DNA of 64,000 nucleotides from Halalkalibacter sp. APA_J-10(15). GTDB taxonomy: Bacteria; Bacillota; Bacilli; Bacillales; Bacillaceae_D. The translations under genes were made by a program, and so were the position numbers. The notes below the pieces were generated by a model. It was not told the origin of the DNA, searched no databases, and was given only the letters and a program-made list of their open reading frames with translations. The stretch's first letter is position 1; the number at the start of each line of letters is the position of its first letter. Shown here in pieces: positions 8,354 through 16,326 of the stretch. The DNA is taken from the NCBI RefSeq assembly GCF_023017105.1, contig NZ_JALKEV010000020.1, positions 1-64,000 on the forward strand, read 5' to 3'.

Positions 8354-9349
8354 TTGAAAAAATTATTACCTTGGTTACTCGTTCTTATGCTAGCAGTTGT
8401 CATGGTAGCTTGCGGAACAGAAGACGCTAATGAAGATGCTGATGACAATTCAGGTACAGAAGAGACAGAAGAAACAAACAATAATGAAGAAAATGACACG
8501 AATGAGGCTGATGAAACTGAAGCAGATGTAACAGAGGATCTTCCTAGTGAAATCGTAATGGGCTTTGTACCTTCACAAGATTCGGCGAATATTGCGAGTA
8601 CAGTTGAGCCACTTGCTGAACGCCTGACAGAAGAGCTTGGTGTAACAGTACGTGGAGAAGTTATGACAAACTATACAGCTCTCGTTGAGGCAATGGGAAA
8701 TGACCAAGTACACATTGGGTTCATCCCTGCATTCGGTTATGTCCTTGCTACTGACCGTTATGACAACATTGAAGCCATTTTGAAATCAATTCGTCACGGA
8801 AGCTCAACATATAAAGCACAATACACGGTTCGTACGGACTCTGATATTGAATCAATTGAAGATTTAGAAGGAAAGATTTGGGCATTCCCAGACCTTGCAT
8901 CAACGAGTGGTTACTTATATCCAGCAGCACAATTAATGGATGACTATGGTGTGGAGCGTGCTGAGGAATATTTCTCTGATATGATTCAGGCTGGTTCACA
9001 TGACAATGCTCTTATTACCGTTCTTGAAGGCGATGCAGATGTCTCTACAACATTTGATGATGCTCGTACGGCCATAGAAGAGGATTACCCAGAAGCAATG
9101 GATGATTTAAAAGTTTTAGGTTACACAGACGAAATTCCAAATGACACGATCTCCATTAATACGTCACTTCCTCAAAGCTTTATCGATCAAGTGATTTCTG
9201 TATTCATGTCATTTAACGATGATGAAGAAATGATCACTATTATGGATGAAGTGTATAACTGGACAGGGATTGACAATGCAAGTGACAGCGATTATGACGT
9301 TGTACGTAGTGTTGCTGAGAAGTTTTCAGATGAAGTTACTTTAGACTAA
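8354..9349 (+). CDS. phnD: Phosphate/phosphite/phosphonate-binding lipoprotein
   Basis: Extracytoplasmic substrate-binding protein of a PhnDCE-type ABC importer. A signal peptide (LKKLLPWLLVLMLAVV) ends in the lipobox VMVAC, so it is anchored as a lipoprotein. A very acidic linker of about 40 residues follows, then the binding domain starting at EIVMGFVPSQDSANI. The typical segments LVEAMGNDQVHIGFIPAFGY and KIWAFPDLASTSGYLYPA are present. The start is TTG at 8354 after AAGGGG. Expression is likely under PhoP control. No C-P lyase genes occur in the window, so the substrate may be phosphite, a phosphonate or phosphate itself. Confidence 0.9.
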   Translation: MKKLLPWLLVLMLAVVMVACGTEDANEDADDNSGTEETEETNNNEENDTNEADETEADVTEDLPSEIVMGFVPSQDSANIASTVEPLAERLTEELGVTVRGEVMTNYTALVEAMGNDQVHIGFIPAFGYVLATDRYDNIEAILKSIRHGSSTYKAQYTVRTDSDIESIEDLEGKIWAFPDLASTSGYLYPAAQLMDDYGVERAEEYFSDMIQAGSHDNALITVLEGDADVSTTFDDARTAIEEDYPEAMDDLKVLGYTDEIPNDTISINTSLPQSFIDQVISVFMSFNDDEEMITIMDEVYNWTGIDNASDSDYDVVRSVAEKFSDEVTLD

Positions 9350-9362
9350 GAAGCGCGCTTTA

Positions 9363-9425
9363 GGAGGGAGAAAGTTCTTTCTCCCTCCTCTTATGTTTTT
9401 TTACGCTAAAAAGCATAAGAGGAGG
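9363..9425 (+). promoter_or_regulatory. Overlapping alternative hairpins between phnD and phnC
   Basis: Two perfect stems compete for the same bases. Stem A (GGAGGGAGAAAG, 9363-9374, with 9377-9388) is followed by a T-run at 9396-9401 and looks like a terminator. Stem B pairs CCTCCTCTTATG (9384-9395) with CATAAGAGGAGG (9414-9425) and would take up both the right arm of A and the T-run. This would allow conditional read-through or partial termination after phnD. Confidence 0.65.
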
Positions 9426-9471
9426 ATGAAACCTTTCTACATTTACACAAAAGAGAAATGAGGGGAATAGC

Positions 9472-10248
9472 ATGATTGAATTTAAGGATATATCACTTAC
9501 ATATCCAAATGGAACGAAGGGATTAAAGAACGTTAACCTTTCGATAAATAAAGGGGAATTTGTTGTCATTGTTGGTTTATCTGGAGCAGGAAAATCAACC
9601 TTAATTCGTAGTATGAACCGACTTGTAACTCCTACAGGTGGACAACTTCTTATAAATGATGAAAATATTTTAACGTATAATCAACGAAAGCTCCGGCATT
9701 TACGTACAAAAATCGGAATGATCTTTCAAAATTATAATCTTGTCAAGCGTTCCACCGTCATGAAAAATGTTTTGTCAGGTCGGCTAGGACATACCGGAAC
9801 CATTGCAAGTATTTTAAACCTTTTTCCAAAAGAAACTGTTTCACTCGCTTATCGTAGCTTACAGCGTGTGAACATTGCAGAAAAGGTGCACCAAAGAGCT
9901 GATCAATTAAGCGGCGGTCAACAGCAACGTGTTGCGATTGCTCGTGTATTAACACAGCAGCCCGACATCATTTTAGCTGATGAACCTGTTGCTAGCTTAG
10001 ATCCTCCAACGTCTCATCAAGTTATGACCTATTTACGCAAGATTAATAAGGAAGATCATATTACGACGGTCGTTAACCTGCACTTTATCGATATGGCGAT
10101 GGAATATGCCGATCGTATTATCGGCATGCGTGCAGGTGAAGTTGTCTTTGATGGCCCTGCAAGTGATGTGTCAAAGGAAACATTTGAAGAAATTTATGGT
10201 CGAAAAATTCGAGAGGATGACCTTGTAGGAGGTCAAGAAGATGAGTAA
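9472..10248 (+). CDS. phnC: Phosphonate-type ABC transporter ATPase
   Basis: ATP-binding subunit (258 aa) that drives PhnDE transport. Visible motifs are Walker A GLSGAGKST (about 39-47), Q-loop FQNYNL, signature LSGGQQQR, Walker B IILADEP and the H-loop His in VNLHF. The ATG follows GAGGGGAATAGC. It overlaps the first phnE by 8 bases, which suggests translational coupling. It is separated from phnD by 122 bases containing the alternative hairpins, a layout that would let the binding protein be made in excess. Confidence 0.93.
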   Translation: MIEFKDISLTYPNGTKGLKNVNLSINKGEFVVIVGLSGAGKSTLIRSMNRLVTPTGGQLLINDENILTYNQRKLRHLRTKIGMIFQNYNLVKRSTVMKNVLSGRLGHTGTIASILNLFPKETVSLAYRSLQRVNIAEKVHQRADQLSGGQQQRVAIARVLTQQPDIILADEPVASLDPPTSHQVMTYLRKINKEDHITTVVNLHFIDMAMEYADRIIGMRAGEVVFDGPASDVSKETFEEIYGRKIREDDLVGGQEDE

Positions 10249-11035
10249 TACACCAGACAGCATAACAATCATCCCTTCGAAAACAAAACTGAAAATAACA
10301 CTTATTTTTCTATTGATCGTTGGAATTTACGCTTATACATCGTGGGCAACTCGCTCCACACCCCTTGACATTATTCGTGGTTGGGGTGGTATTCAGAATA
10401 TTGCCGTTCATTTATTTCCACCTAATTGGAGCTACGCGCCACAAGTATGGGATAAGTTAATCGAAACGATTCAAATGGCCATTATTGCGACAACCTTTGC
10501 TGCTATTGTCAGTGTGCCAATCTTTTTATTATCAGCAGCAAACTTATTTCCGCAGCCTTGGATTCATCAACCTGTCCGATTTTTTATGAACGTATTACGA
10601 ACCATTCCGGACATTTTGTTAGCGATTATCTTTGTCGGAATCTTTGGAGTTGGTGTATTTCCTGGAATCGTAGCTTTATTTATTTTTTCACTAGGCATAT
10701 TAGCGAAATTAATGTATGAAACGATCGAATCAATCGATATGAACCCGCTTGAAGCTATTCGTTCATCAGGAGGTAATACCCTTCAAGTCATCTGGTATGC
10801 TGTCTTACCACAAGTGCTACCACAATTTGTATCATTTGGCTTATATGTATTTGAAGTAAATGTCCGTGCCTCAACCGTACTAGGTTTTGTTGGAGCAGGG
10901 GGGATTGGATTACTATTGCAACAGCAAATTAGCTTCTTTAACTATCCACGAGTCATGACCATTATTATTATTATCTTTATTGCTGTTGTCTTAATCGATT
11001 ATGCAAGCAATAAAATAAGGGAGAGAATTGTGTAA
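10241..11035 (+). CDS. phnE1: Phosphonate-type ABC permease, first copy
   Basis: Membrane subunit of 264 aa with about six membrane segments. The EAA loop that contacts PhnC is EAIRSSGGNTLQVIWYAVLP. The PhnE-type end VRASTVLGFVGAGGIG is present. It overlaps phnC by 8 bases and phnE2 by one base (TAATG), so translation is coupled. With the second permease it probably forms a heterodimeric channel. Confidence 0.92.
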   Translation: MSNTPDSITIIPSKTKLKITLIFLLIVGIYAYTSWATRSTPLDIIRGWGGIQNIAVHLFPPNWSYAPQVWDKLIETIQMAIIATTFAAIVSVPIFLLSAANLFPQPWIHQPVRFFMNVLRTIPDILLAIIFVGIFGVGVFPGIVALFIFSLGILAKLMYETIESIDMNPLEAIRSSGGNTLQVIWYAVLPQVLPQFVSFGLYVFEVNVRASTVLGFVGAGGIGLLLQQQISFFNYPRVMTIIIIIFIAVVLIDYASNKIRERIV

Positions 11036-11835
11036 TGGAATTAATGATGCCACCTAAAAGAGAACGATCCACCCTTATCTTAATAAGAAATATCATCATT
11101 ATTGTTGCGCTAATTACACTATACGTTTGGACTTTTACAACAATTGATGTAAAGTGGGAACGTATTTTTAGTGAACGAACCGTCACAAATTTTGGACGTG
11201 TGATCCCCCAACTTTTTTCTCCTGATTGGGGAGCCTTTCAAAATGTTATGTCATTAATGTGGCAAACATTACAAATGGCTTATACCGGGACATTATTAGC
11301 GTCCATTTTAGCGATACCATTTGGCTTTGTTGCTGCTAGTAATATGGTTAGAAATAAATGGTTAAATACATTATCAAAATGGATTCTCGATGCCATTCGT
11401 GCTTTTCCAGAGCTTGTATTAGCACTTATGTTTGTAGCCGCAATCGGACCACGACCTTTTGCTGGTGTTTTGGCGATCGCTATTGGATCAATCGGAATGC
11501 TCGGCAAATTATATTGTGAAGTCATTGAATCAATTGATATGCATGTCGTTGAATCATTGGAAGCAAATGGAGCAAACAAAATTCAAATCTTATTTTACGG
11601 AATTATCCCACAAATCATTCCAGAATTTCTTTCTTACGCTATTTACCGTTTCGAAATTGACGTTCGAGCTTCAACCATTCTTGGAATCATCGGAGCGGGT
11701 GGAATCGGGACCTTAATTACGATCTCAATCCAGAATCGTAATTGGGATGAAGTCGGTATGATCCTTCTTGTGATCATTGTCGTCGTCACGATCATCGACG
11801 TCATTAGCGCCCAAATTAGAAAACGGATTGTATAA
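11035..11835 (+). CDS. phnE2: Phosphonate-type ABC permease, second copy
   Basis: A 266-aa permease clearly paralogous to the gene before it. It has an N-terminal membrane anchor, several further segments, the EAA loop ESLEANGANKIQILFYGIIP, and VRASTILGIIGAGGIG near the end. Two permease genes in tandem are common in PhnDCE-E operons. The operon ends here: no phnG-M genes follow, and a long palindrome lies at 11,944-11,984. Confidence 0.92.
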   Translation: MELMMPPKRERSTLILIRNIIIIVALITLYVWTFTTIDVKWERIFSERTVTNFGRVIPQLFSPDWGAFQNVMSLMWQTLQMAYTGTLLASILAIPFGFVAASNMVRNKWLNTLSKWILDAIRAFPELVLALMFVAAIGPRPFAGVLAIAIGSIGMLGKLYCEVIESIDMHVVESLEANGANKIQILFYGIIPQIIPEFLSYAIYRFEIDVRASTILGIIGAGGIGTLITISIQNRNWDEVGMILLVIIVVVTIIDVISAQIRKRIV

Positions 11836-11943
11836 GAAAAAACGTGATAGCATCTTTTCTTCAATTGATCGCACGGAGTCCGAATCACTTTCCAAAGCCA
11901 CAAAAAATATCAGACCGTGGACAAAACCCTCCTCTGAAATGAA

Positions 11944-11984
11944 AAGCCGGTGAGATTTTACTTGACGTAAAATCTCACCGGCTT
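11944..11984 (+). terminator. Palindrome after phnE2, likely terminator
   Basis: Near-perfect 18-bp stem starting AAGCCGGTGAGATTTTAC. The following sequence has only a short T-rich stretch. The CCGGTGAG core also occurs in the GC-rich repeat family, so it may belong to that family. Confidence 0.55.
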
Positions 11985-12068
11985 CCATTATTTAGGGATC
12001 TCCTCACATTTCACGGAATATGTAGCTGCCAAAGGTTCGTTCCATTGCGCTCCAGCCACTCGCTTTCG

Positions 12069-12236
12069 AGGCCACTGAAAAAGTTTGGTTTTAACTTTTT
12101 CAGTGACTTTGAAGTAATGTGCGTAGCCGTTGCCCGATTTTGAAAGCCTTGCAATGAGTGGGCAATGAGTGGGTTTCTCATAGCAAGGCGCGCAACGAGC
12201 GGAGCCATTACTCTTCCTTGAGTTACTTGAAAGGGA
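12069..12236 (+). repeat. Interspersed repeat A, copy 1
   Basis: About 166 bp nearly identical to 36,231-36,386. It starts with the hairpin CACTGAAAAAGTT..AACTTTTTCAGTG and contains GTGCGTAGCCGTTGCCCG and CAACGAGCGGAGCCATTAC. This copy has an 11-bp tandem duplication (GCAATGAGTGG) not found in the other. No convincing reading frame is shared by the copies. Confidence 0.85.
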
Positions 12237-12244
12237 GCTTTGCC

Positions 12245-12365
12245 CTCGCTCCCGGGATGGGGGGCACGCTTTCCGCAGGCGGGCATTGAACTAACCGGCT
12301 GCGCCGGTGGATTTCAACCTGCCCTTCCCTCCTGCAGGAGTCGGCCCTCCCATCCCGTCCGCTTT
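12245..12365 (+). repeat. GC-rich palindromic repeat B, divergent copy
   Basis: Much more GC-rich than its surroundings. It has CGCTTTCCGCAGGCGG, an inner palindrome ACCGGCTGCGCCGGT and CTCCTGCAGGAGTCGG. The same architecture (CGCTTTCCGC..CCGCAGGAGTC) is seen at 46,643-46,760 and inverted at 36,440-36,518. Such elements are widespread in bacilli; I see no gene in it. Confidence 0.6.
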
Positions 12366-12617
12366 GTTGAGAGGTAAGATAGACATTCCCTACTCTTCGA
12401 CGATAAAAAGAAAATAAGAGAAATAGTCTAAAAAGTTGAGAAATGAGACTCAAAGGCCTTTTATCTACAGTTTGAAGTTTCATTTTATCGAACACTTCCC
12501 TGTCATTTTATTTTATCATTTAGGTAGTACATAGATGCAGGTGAATCGAATGATATCAAATAAAGAAACAATAACACTCAGTCCGGCAAAAACAAATAAC
12601 ATGAACCTTGTTTCCAA

Positions 12618-12791
12618 TGGGAACAGCAAAAAGAATATGTAAGAGCGATGCTTTCAGAAGAGAAAATGGGTGCCATCTATCGAAAACGTAAAAACGACGT
12701 GAAACCAGTTTTTGGATATTTAAATGCTTCTTTGCGTTTCACTCGATTTTCTGTACGAGGAAAATCGAAGGTAGAAAACGAGAGAAGATAA
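12618..12791 (+). pseudogene. IS1182-type transposase relic (C-terminal fragment)
   Basis: The frame reads WEQQKEYVRAMLSEEKMGAI, then YRKRKNDVKPVFGYLNASL and RFTRFSVRGKSKVENE, followed by TAA. This matches the conserved C-terminal block of IS1182 transposases (LSEEG..IYRQRK.DVEPVFG..K....F.RF..RG..KV..E). Only 57 codons remain, with no start and a premature stop where the family continues. It is a dead fragment. Confidence 0.8.
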
Positions 12792-12818
12792 AAGAATCTA
12801 CACCCAAAATAGAGAAAG

Positions 12819-12850
12819 GTGAATTTGAGTTCGCTCAAATTCACTTTTCT
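12819..12850 (+). terminator. Terminator hairpin after the transposase relic
   Basis: Perfect 11-bp stem GTGAATTTGAG with a TTCG loop, followed by TTTTCTT. Confidence 0.75.
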
Positions 12851-12911
12851 TACTATTTGACGCTAGTTATGTCCCGGCCTCTTTTACGTTATTTCCTCTA
12901 TTTTCTGTCTG

Positions 12912-12936
12912 AGTGGCCGTTCTCTGAACAGCCACT
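12912..12936 (-). terminator. Weak terminator candidate after addA-like gene
   Basis: Stem AGTGGC.GTTC / GAAC.GCCACT just past the stop codon at 12,941. No strong T-run on the minus strand. Confidence 0.4.
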
Positions 12937-12940
12937 TCTA

Positions 12941-15900
12941 CTATTTCATTTCACTCATCCGAGCATACTCTTCTCGTCCAGCACCTCTTTGTCTCAGAAC
13001 AATTAAATTCCTTAGTGCTCTGAATATCTCTTTCTCTTCCTTGTCATGAGGAATCAAAGGGTGAATCGGTTCAACTTCATCTTTGAAAATATAAAGTGAG
13101 GCTGTAGCCACTTTTTCGTTCGTTTCCTTTTCATAAGCATATCGATACAAATACAGCTGAGGCTTATAATAGTCGAGCCACTCCCTACTCGTTCGAGTAG
13201 AAACTTGATTCGTTTTAAAATCATAAAGATGTATTTGACCATTTTTCTCGACGACTTTATCAATTTCACCGATTATTTCAACACCATCAAAAAATGTCAC
13301 AAATGACCACTCATTAGCTATTTGAGCTCCTAATGATTGACGAACCTTTTCAGAATATCGTTCCATTATTTGCTCGATCTCTTTTTTATACTTGAGCGCA
13401 TCCTCCAGTTCGACTTCCTCAACGGCCAATTCAACAGCACGTATAGGTGATAAACCATAATCTCTTAGCTCACATGCACGATGTACAAGCGTCCCTAATC
13501 GAGAAGGACTAACATGATTTCCACTTCTGCCCTGTCCACTCTCGATCACTTCCTCACTAAATGGAACACCTACAACAAACTGCTGATAATACTGATTAGG
13601 ATTGTGAATAAATGTCATTATCTCTGAAACTGTCAATGATAAAGGGGCCTGCCTTTTCTCCTTGAGTACCGGTATAGAGTGGATACTTGACTCCCTTTTT
13701 TTCCAATAACGAGGTTCATATGTTTCTGACATCACAACTTCATGCTCCAACTCATGATCTTCAAGCGTTTCGTTAAGGTAAGACATCCAAGTATGGCTTC
13801 CATTTGCCTCTTCACCAATGAGATAAAGGTAATCACGAGCACGTGTCGTTGCAACATAAAACAAGCGTTTTGATTCTTCAATCGCTTCAGCATCGGCCAT
13901 TGACTTAACGATCTCAAAACCAGGAGTATCAATTACTTCTGGCTTTTGCCCCAATTCCATCTGCTCCCTTTGCAAATTTAAAACAAATCCATATTTAGAA
14001 TGGAAACGAATTCGCCCACTATCTTTTCTTATTGAACGCTCAACCTGAGGTAAAAACACAATCGGAAATTCTAGACCTTTTGATGCGTGAATCGTCATAA
14101 TTTGAACGACATCGCCTTGTACACGTTCAACCTCAGAATCACCCTCCTTCTCACTCATTTCAATTCGAATATCTAATTCAGTTAAAATTGCTTCTAAATT
14201 CACTTCATGGCGATCAACCATCCATTGGATTACCTTTTCCACATTTTTCACTTTTTGCAATCCATTATCTTGAAGCAGTAAAGACGCTCGTAAATCCGTT
14301 TCAGCAAAGATCTCCATTAATGAATCGACTAAAGATTCCCCTTCTTTAAACGGAATCCATTTATCCATCCAGCTCTGAATACGCAAACATGCCGTTTGGA
14401 CCTCATTAGATAGTGAAGACCATTGAGGCGATTGTTCATACACAAGCTCATATAACGCTTGTCCCTCTTCTAAACAGTCATTCATTTGAAAGAAATCTTG
14501 AACCTTTAACCCAAGTATTGGACTGCGTAATAGAGCTAACAAATGAATATCCTCAAAAGGACGTGTTAACCAGCGAATCATCGTCAAGTAATCCATCACT
14601 TCTTGTCGTTCGAAAAAGCCAATCCCTCCACTAATCACATAAGGGACGTTCTTCTTCGTTAACGCTTGCTCCAGCAAGAGCAAATTCGTTCGTGAAGGAA
14701 TTAAAATCGCCATATCTCCCCAGGAAGGTTCACGCCAGTTGCTCTCTCCTTCACCAACTAAAGGCTCTCCAGCCTCGATCATCGCAACCATTCGATTGGC
14801 AAGCTGATCATACTGGGTCTCCTCTTGCCCATCTACCTTTAACATTTTCATCCATTCTACACGTTTTTCGTTTCTTTCCGTTTGATGCCGGTGAGCAATA
14901 AGTGGAGCATACACCGTTTGGAAGTCTTCCGTCCTCTCATGAACCATCATACCTGAAAATAGTTTATTTACTACATGAATGATAGAGGATACTGTACGAT
15001 AGTTTTCATTCATTAAGATAGCTTGTGCGGTCTCTTCCCTATTAGCCTTTTCCTCCATCTCATTCATTAAACGAACATTCGCGCCGCGGAAGCGATAAAT
15101 CGACTGCTTTTGATCGCCTACAATAAATTGATAAAGTGGCTTAATTCGGTTTAATACCTCTAGCTGGAGACGGTTCGTGTCTTGAAATTCATCAATCATC
15201 ATATGCCGAAATTGACGCTGGCAATATAACTGGATGTGAGGGTCCTGCAATAAACGAACTGCTTTTTGTTGAAGATCAGTGAAATCTAACAAAGCCGCTC
15301 GCTTCTTTGCACGGTTATAGCTCAAATGAAATTCTTTCACTAGTGAAGCGATCACCTCCAAGATCGTGACGGCTTCCTCTTTTAATTCAACAGGTCCACC
15401 TACCTTTTTCCACATCTCCTTCAACGGCTTCCAATGCTCCTCGTACAATTCATACAAAGCAGGAGACTGCTCCGCCCAAGCCTTGTTTGTCCGACTCGGC
15501 ATCGCCTCTGTCACAACCTCCATATAAGCTTCTGGCTCCTCACTTGATGCAGAAGCAATAGCCTTTTCAATATTCATCATATGTTTTTTTACAGTCGCAG
15601 AGAGTTCGTCATGGTCTGGAAATCGCTCAATACAGTTACGTGCGTGATGATGAAAGGAGTGAACGACCTTTTTCCTTTCTTCCACCCTAGCTTCCGATTG
15701 AGCCCGTAACATCTCCTCCACTTGTAACTGTTCAATCGTGTCCTCGCCAATGGTTAATTCGGTAATTTCATTATGAAGCTGCTCAATCGTCTCCACTAAC
15801 TGCTGCTTGCTCATGAATTGAAACAATGGATACACACGTTGAAATCGTTCCTTTTCTTCGAGAAGCTTCAATAGAATATCCCTTTTCATCACTGTACCTT

Positions 15901-16312
15901 CTACTTCATCCAATATCCTTATACGAGGAGGGAGGTCAGCTTGTAGGGCATATTGCGACAATAACCTTTGACAAAAGCTATGAAAGGTTGAAATCATCGC
16001 ACTTTCTAGCAACTCTTTCTGCTCCCGCCAAAACGATGCAGCATCATCAGAAGTCGCTTCTTGTTCCTTTTCATTCATTCGTTTTCGAATACGATCCTTC
16101 ATTTCGCGAGCCGCTTTTTCAGTAAACGTAATTGCCACTATTTCATCAACCGAGGCGCCTAATGGATCATCTGGTTTTAGGTAACGAACCTCACATAAGT
16201 AGACGAACCTCTCCGTTAAAACTCTTGTTTTCCCAGACCCAGCACCCGCTGAAATTAACAACAATGGCTTATCACTAAATATGGATGTACTTTGTGCTTC
16301 ATTAAAATTCAT
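12941..16312 (-). CDS. addA: AddA-like UvrD/Rep helicase with RecB-type nuclease
   Basis: Large DNA-end processing enzyme, 1,123 aa from the ATG at 16,312 (after GAGGGGGAATTAGG). Helicase motifs: I SAGAGSGKTRVLTERF, Ia AITFTEKAAREMKDRIR, II MMIDEFQDTN, III GDQKQSIYRFRGAN, V IMTIHASKGLEFPIVFLPQ, VI RLFYVATTRARDYLYLIG. The C-terminal nuclease has GEIDKVVEK..IHLYDFKTNQV, the acidic residues and Lys of the RecB family. B. subtilis AddA is about 1,230 aa and starts differently, so this is a divergent form or a paralogue. It lies 14 bases after the AddB-like gene. The role is probably double-strand break processing. Confidence 0.8.
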   Translation of the reverse strand: MNFNEAQSTSIFSDKPLLLISAGAGSGKTRVLTERFVYLCEVRYLKPDDPLGASVDEIVAITFTEKAAREMKDRIRKRMNEKEQEATSDDAASFWREQKELLESAMISTFHSFCQRLLSQYALQADLPPRIRILDEVEGTVMKRDILLKLLEEKERFQRVYPLFQFMSKQQLVETIEQLHNEITELTIGEDTIEQLQVEEMLRAQSEARVEERKKVVHSFHHHARNCIERFPDHDELSATVKKHMMNIEKAIASASSEEPEAYMEVVTEAMPSRTNKAWAEQSPALYELYEEHWKPLKEMWKKVGGPVELKEEAVTILEVIASLVKEFHLSYNRAKKRAALLDFTDLQQKAVRLLQDPHIQLYCQRQFRHMMIDEFQDTNRLQLEVLNRIKPLYQFIVGDQKQSIYRFRGANVRLMNEMEEKANREETAQAILMNENYRTVSSIIHVVNKLFSGMMVHERTEDFQTVYAPLIAHRHQTERNEKRVEWMKMLKVDGQEETQYDQLANRMVAMIEAGEPLVGEGESNWREPSWGDMAILIPSRTNLLLLEQALTKKNVPYVISGGIGFFERQEVMDYLTMIRWLTRPFEDIHLLALLRSPILGLKVQDFFQMNDCLEEGQALYELVYEQSPQWSSLSNEVQTACLRIQSWMDKWIPFKEGESLVDSLMEIFAETDLRASLLLQDNGLQKVKNVEKVIQWMVDRHEVNLEAILTELDIRIEMSEKEGDSEVERVQGDVVQIMTIHASKGLEFPIVFLPQVERSIRKDSGRIRFHSKYGFVLNLQREQMELGQKPEVIDTPGFEIVKSMADAEAIEESKRLFYVATTRARDYLYLIGEEANGSHTWMSYLNETLEDHELEHEVVMSETYEPRYWKKRESSIHSIPVLKEKRQAPLSLTVSEIMTFIHNPNQYYQQFVVGVPFSEEVIESGQGRSGNHVSPSRLGTLVHRACELRDYGLSPIRAVELAVEEVELEDALKYKKEIEQIMERYSEKVRQSLGAQIANEWSFVTFFDGVEIIGEIDKVVEKNGQIHLYDFKTNQVSTRTSREWLDYYKPQLYLYRYAYEKETNEKVATASLYIFKDEVEPIHPLIPHDKEEKEIFRALRNLIVLRQRGAGREEYARMSEMK

Positions 16313-16326
16313 CCTAATTCCCCCTC

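Noticed and set aside
9426-9461. Short leader peptide (MKPFYIYTKEK) between phnD and phnC
   Set aside because: The GGAGG touches its ATG with no spacing, so translation is unlikely.
12011-12495. Two overlapping ORFs of about 90 codons in the repeat region, minus strand
   Set aside because: They lie on repeats A and B; the reading frame is not kept in the other copies.
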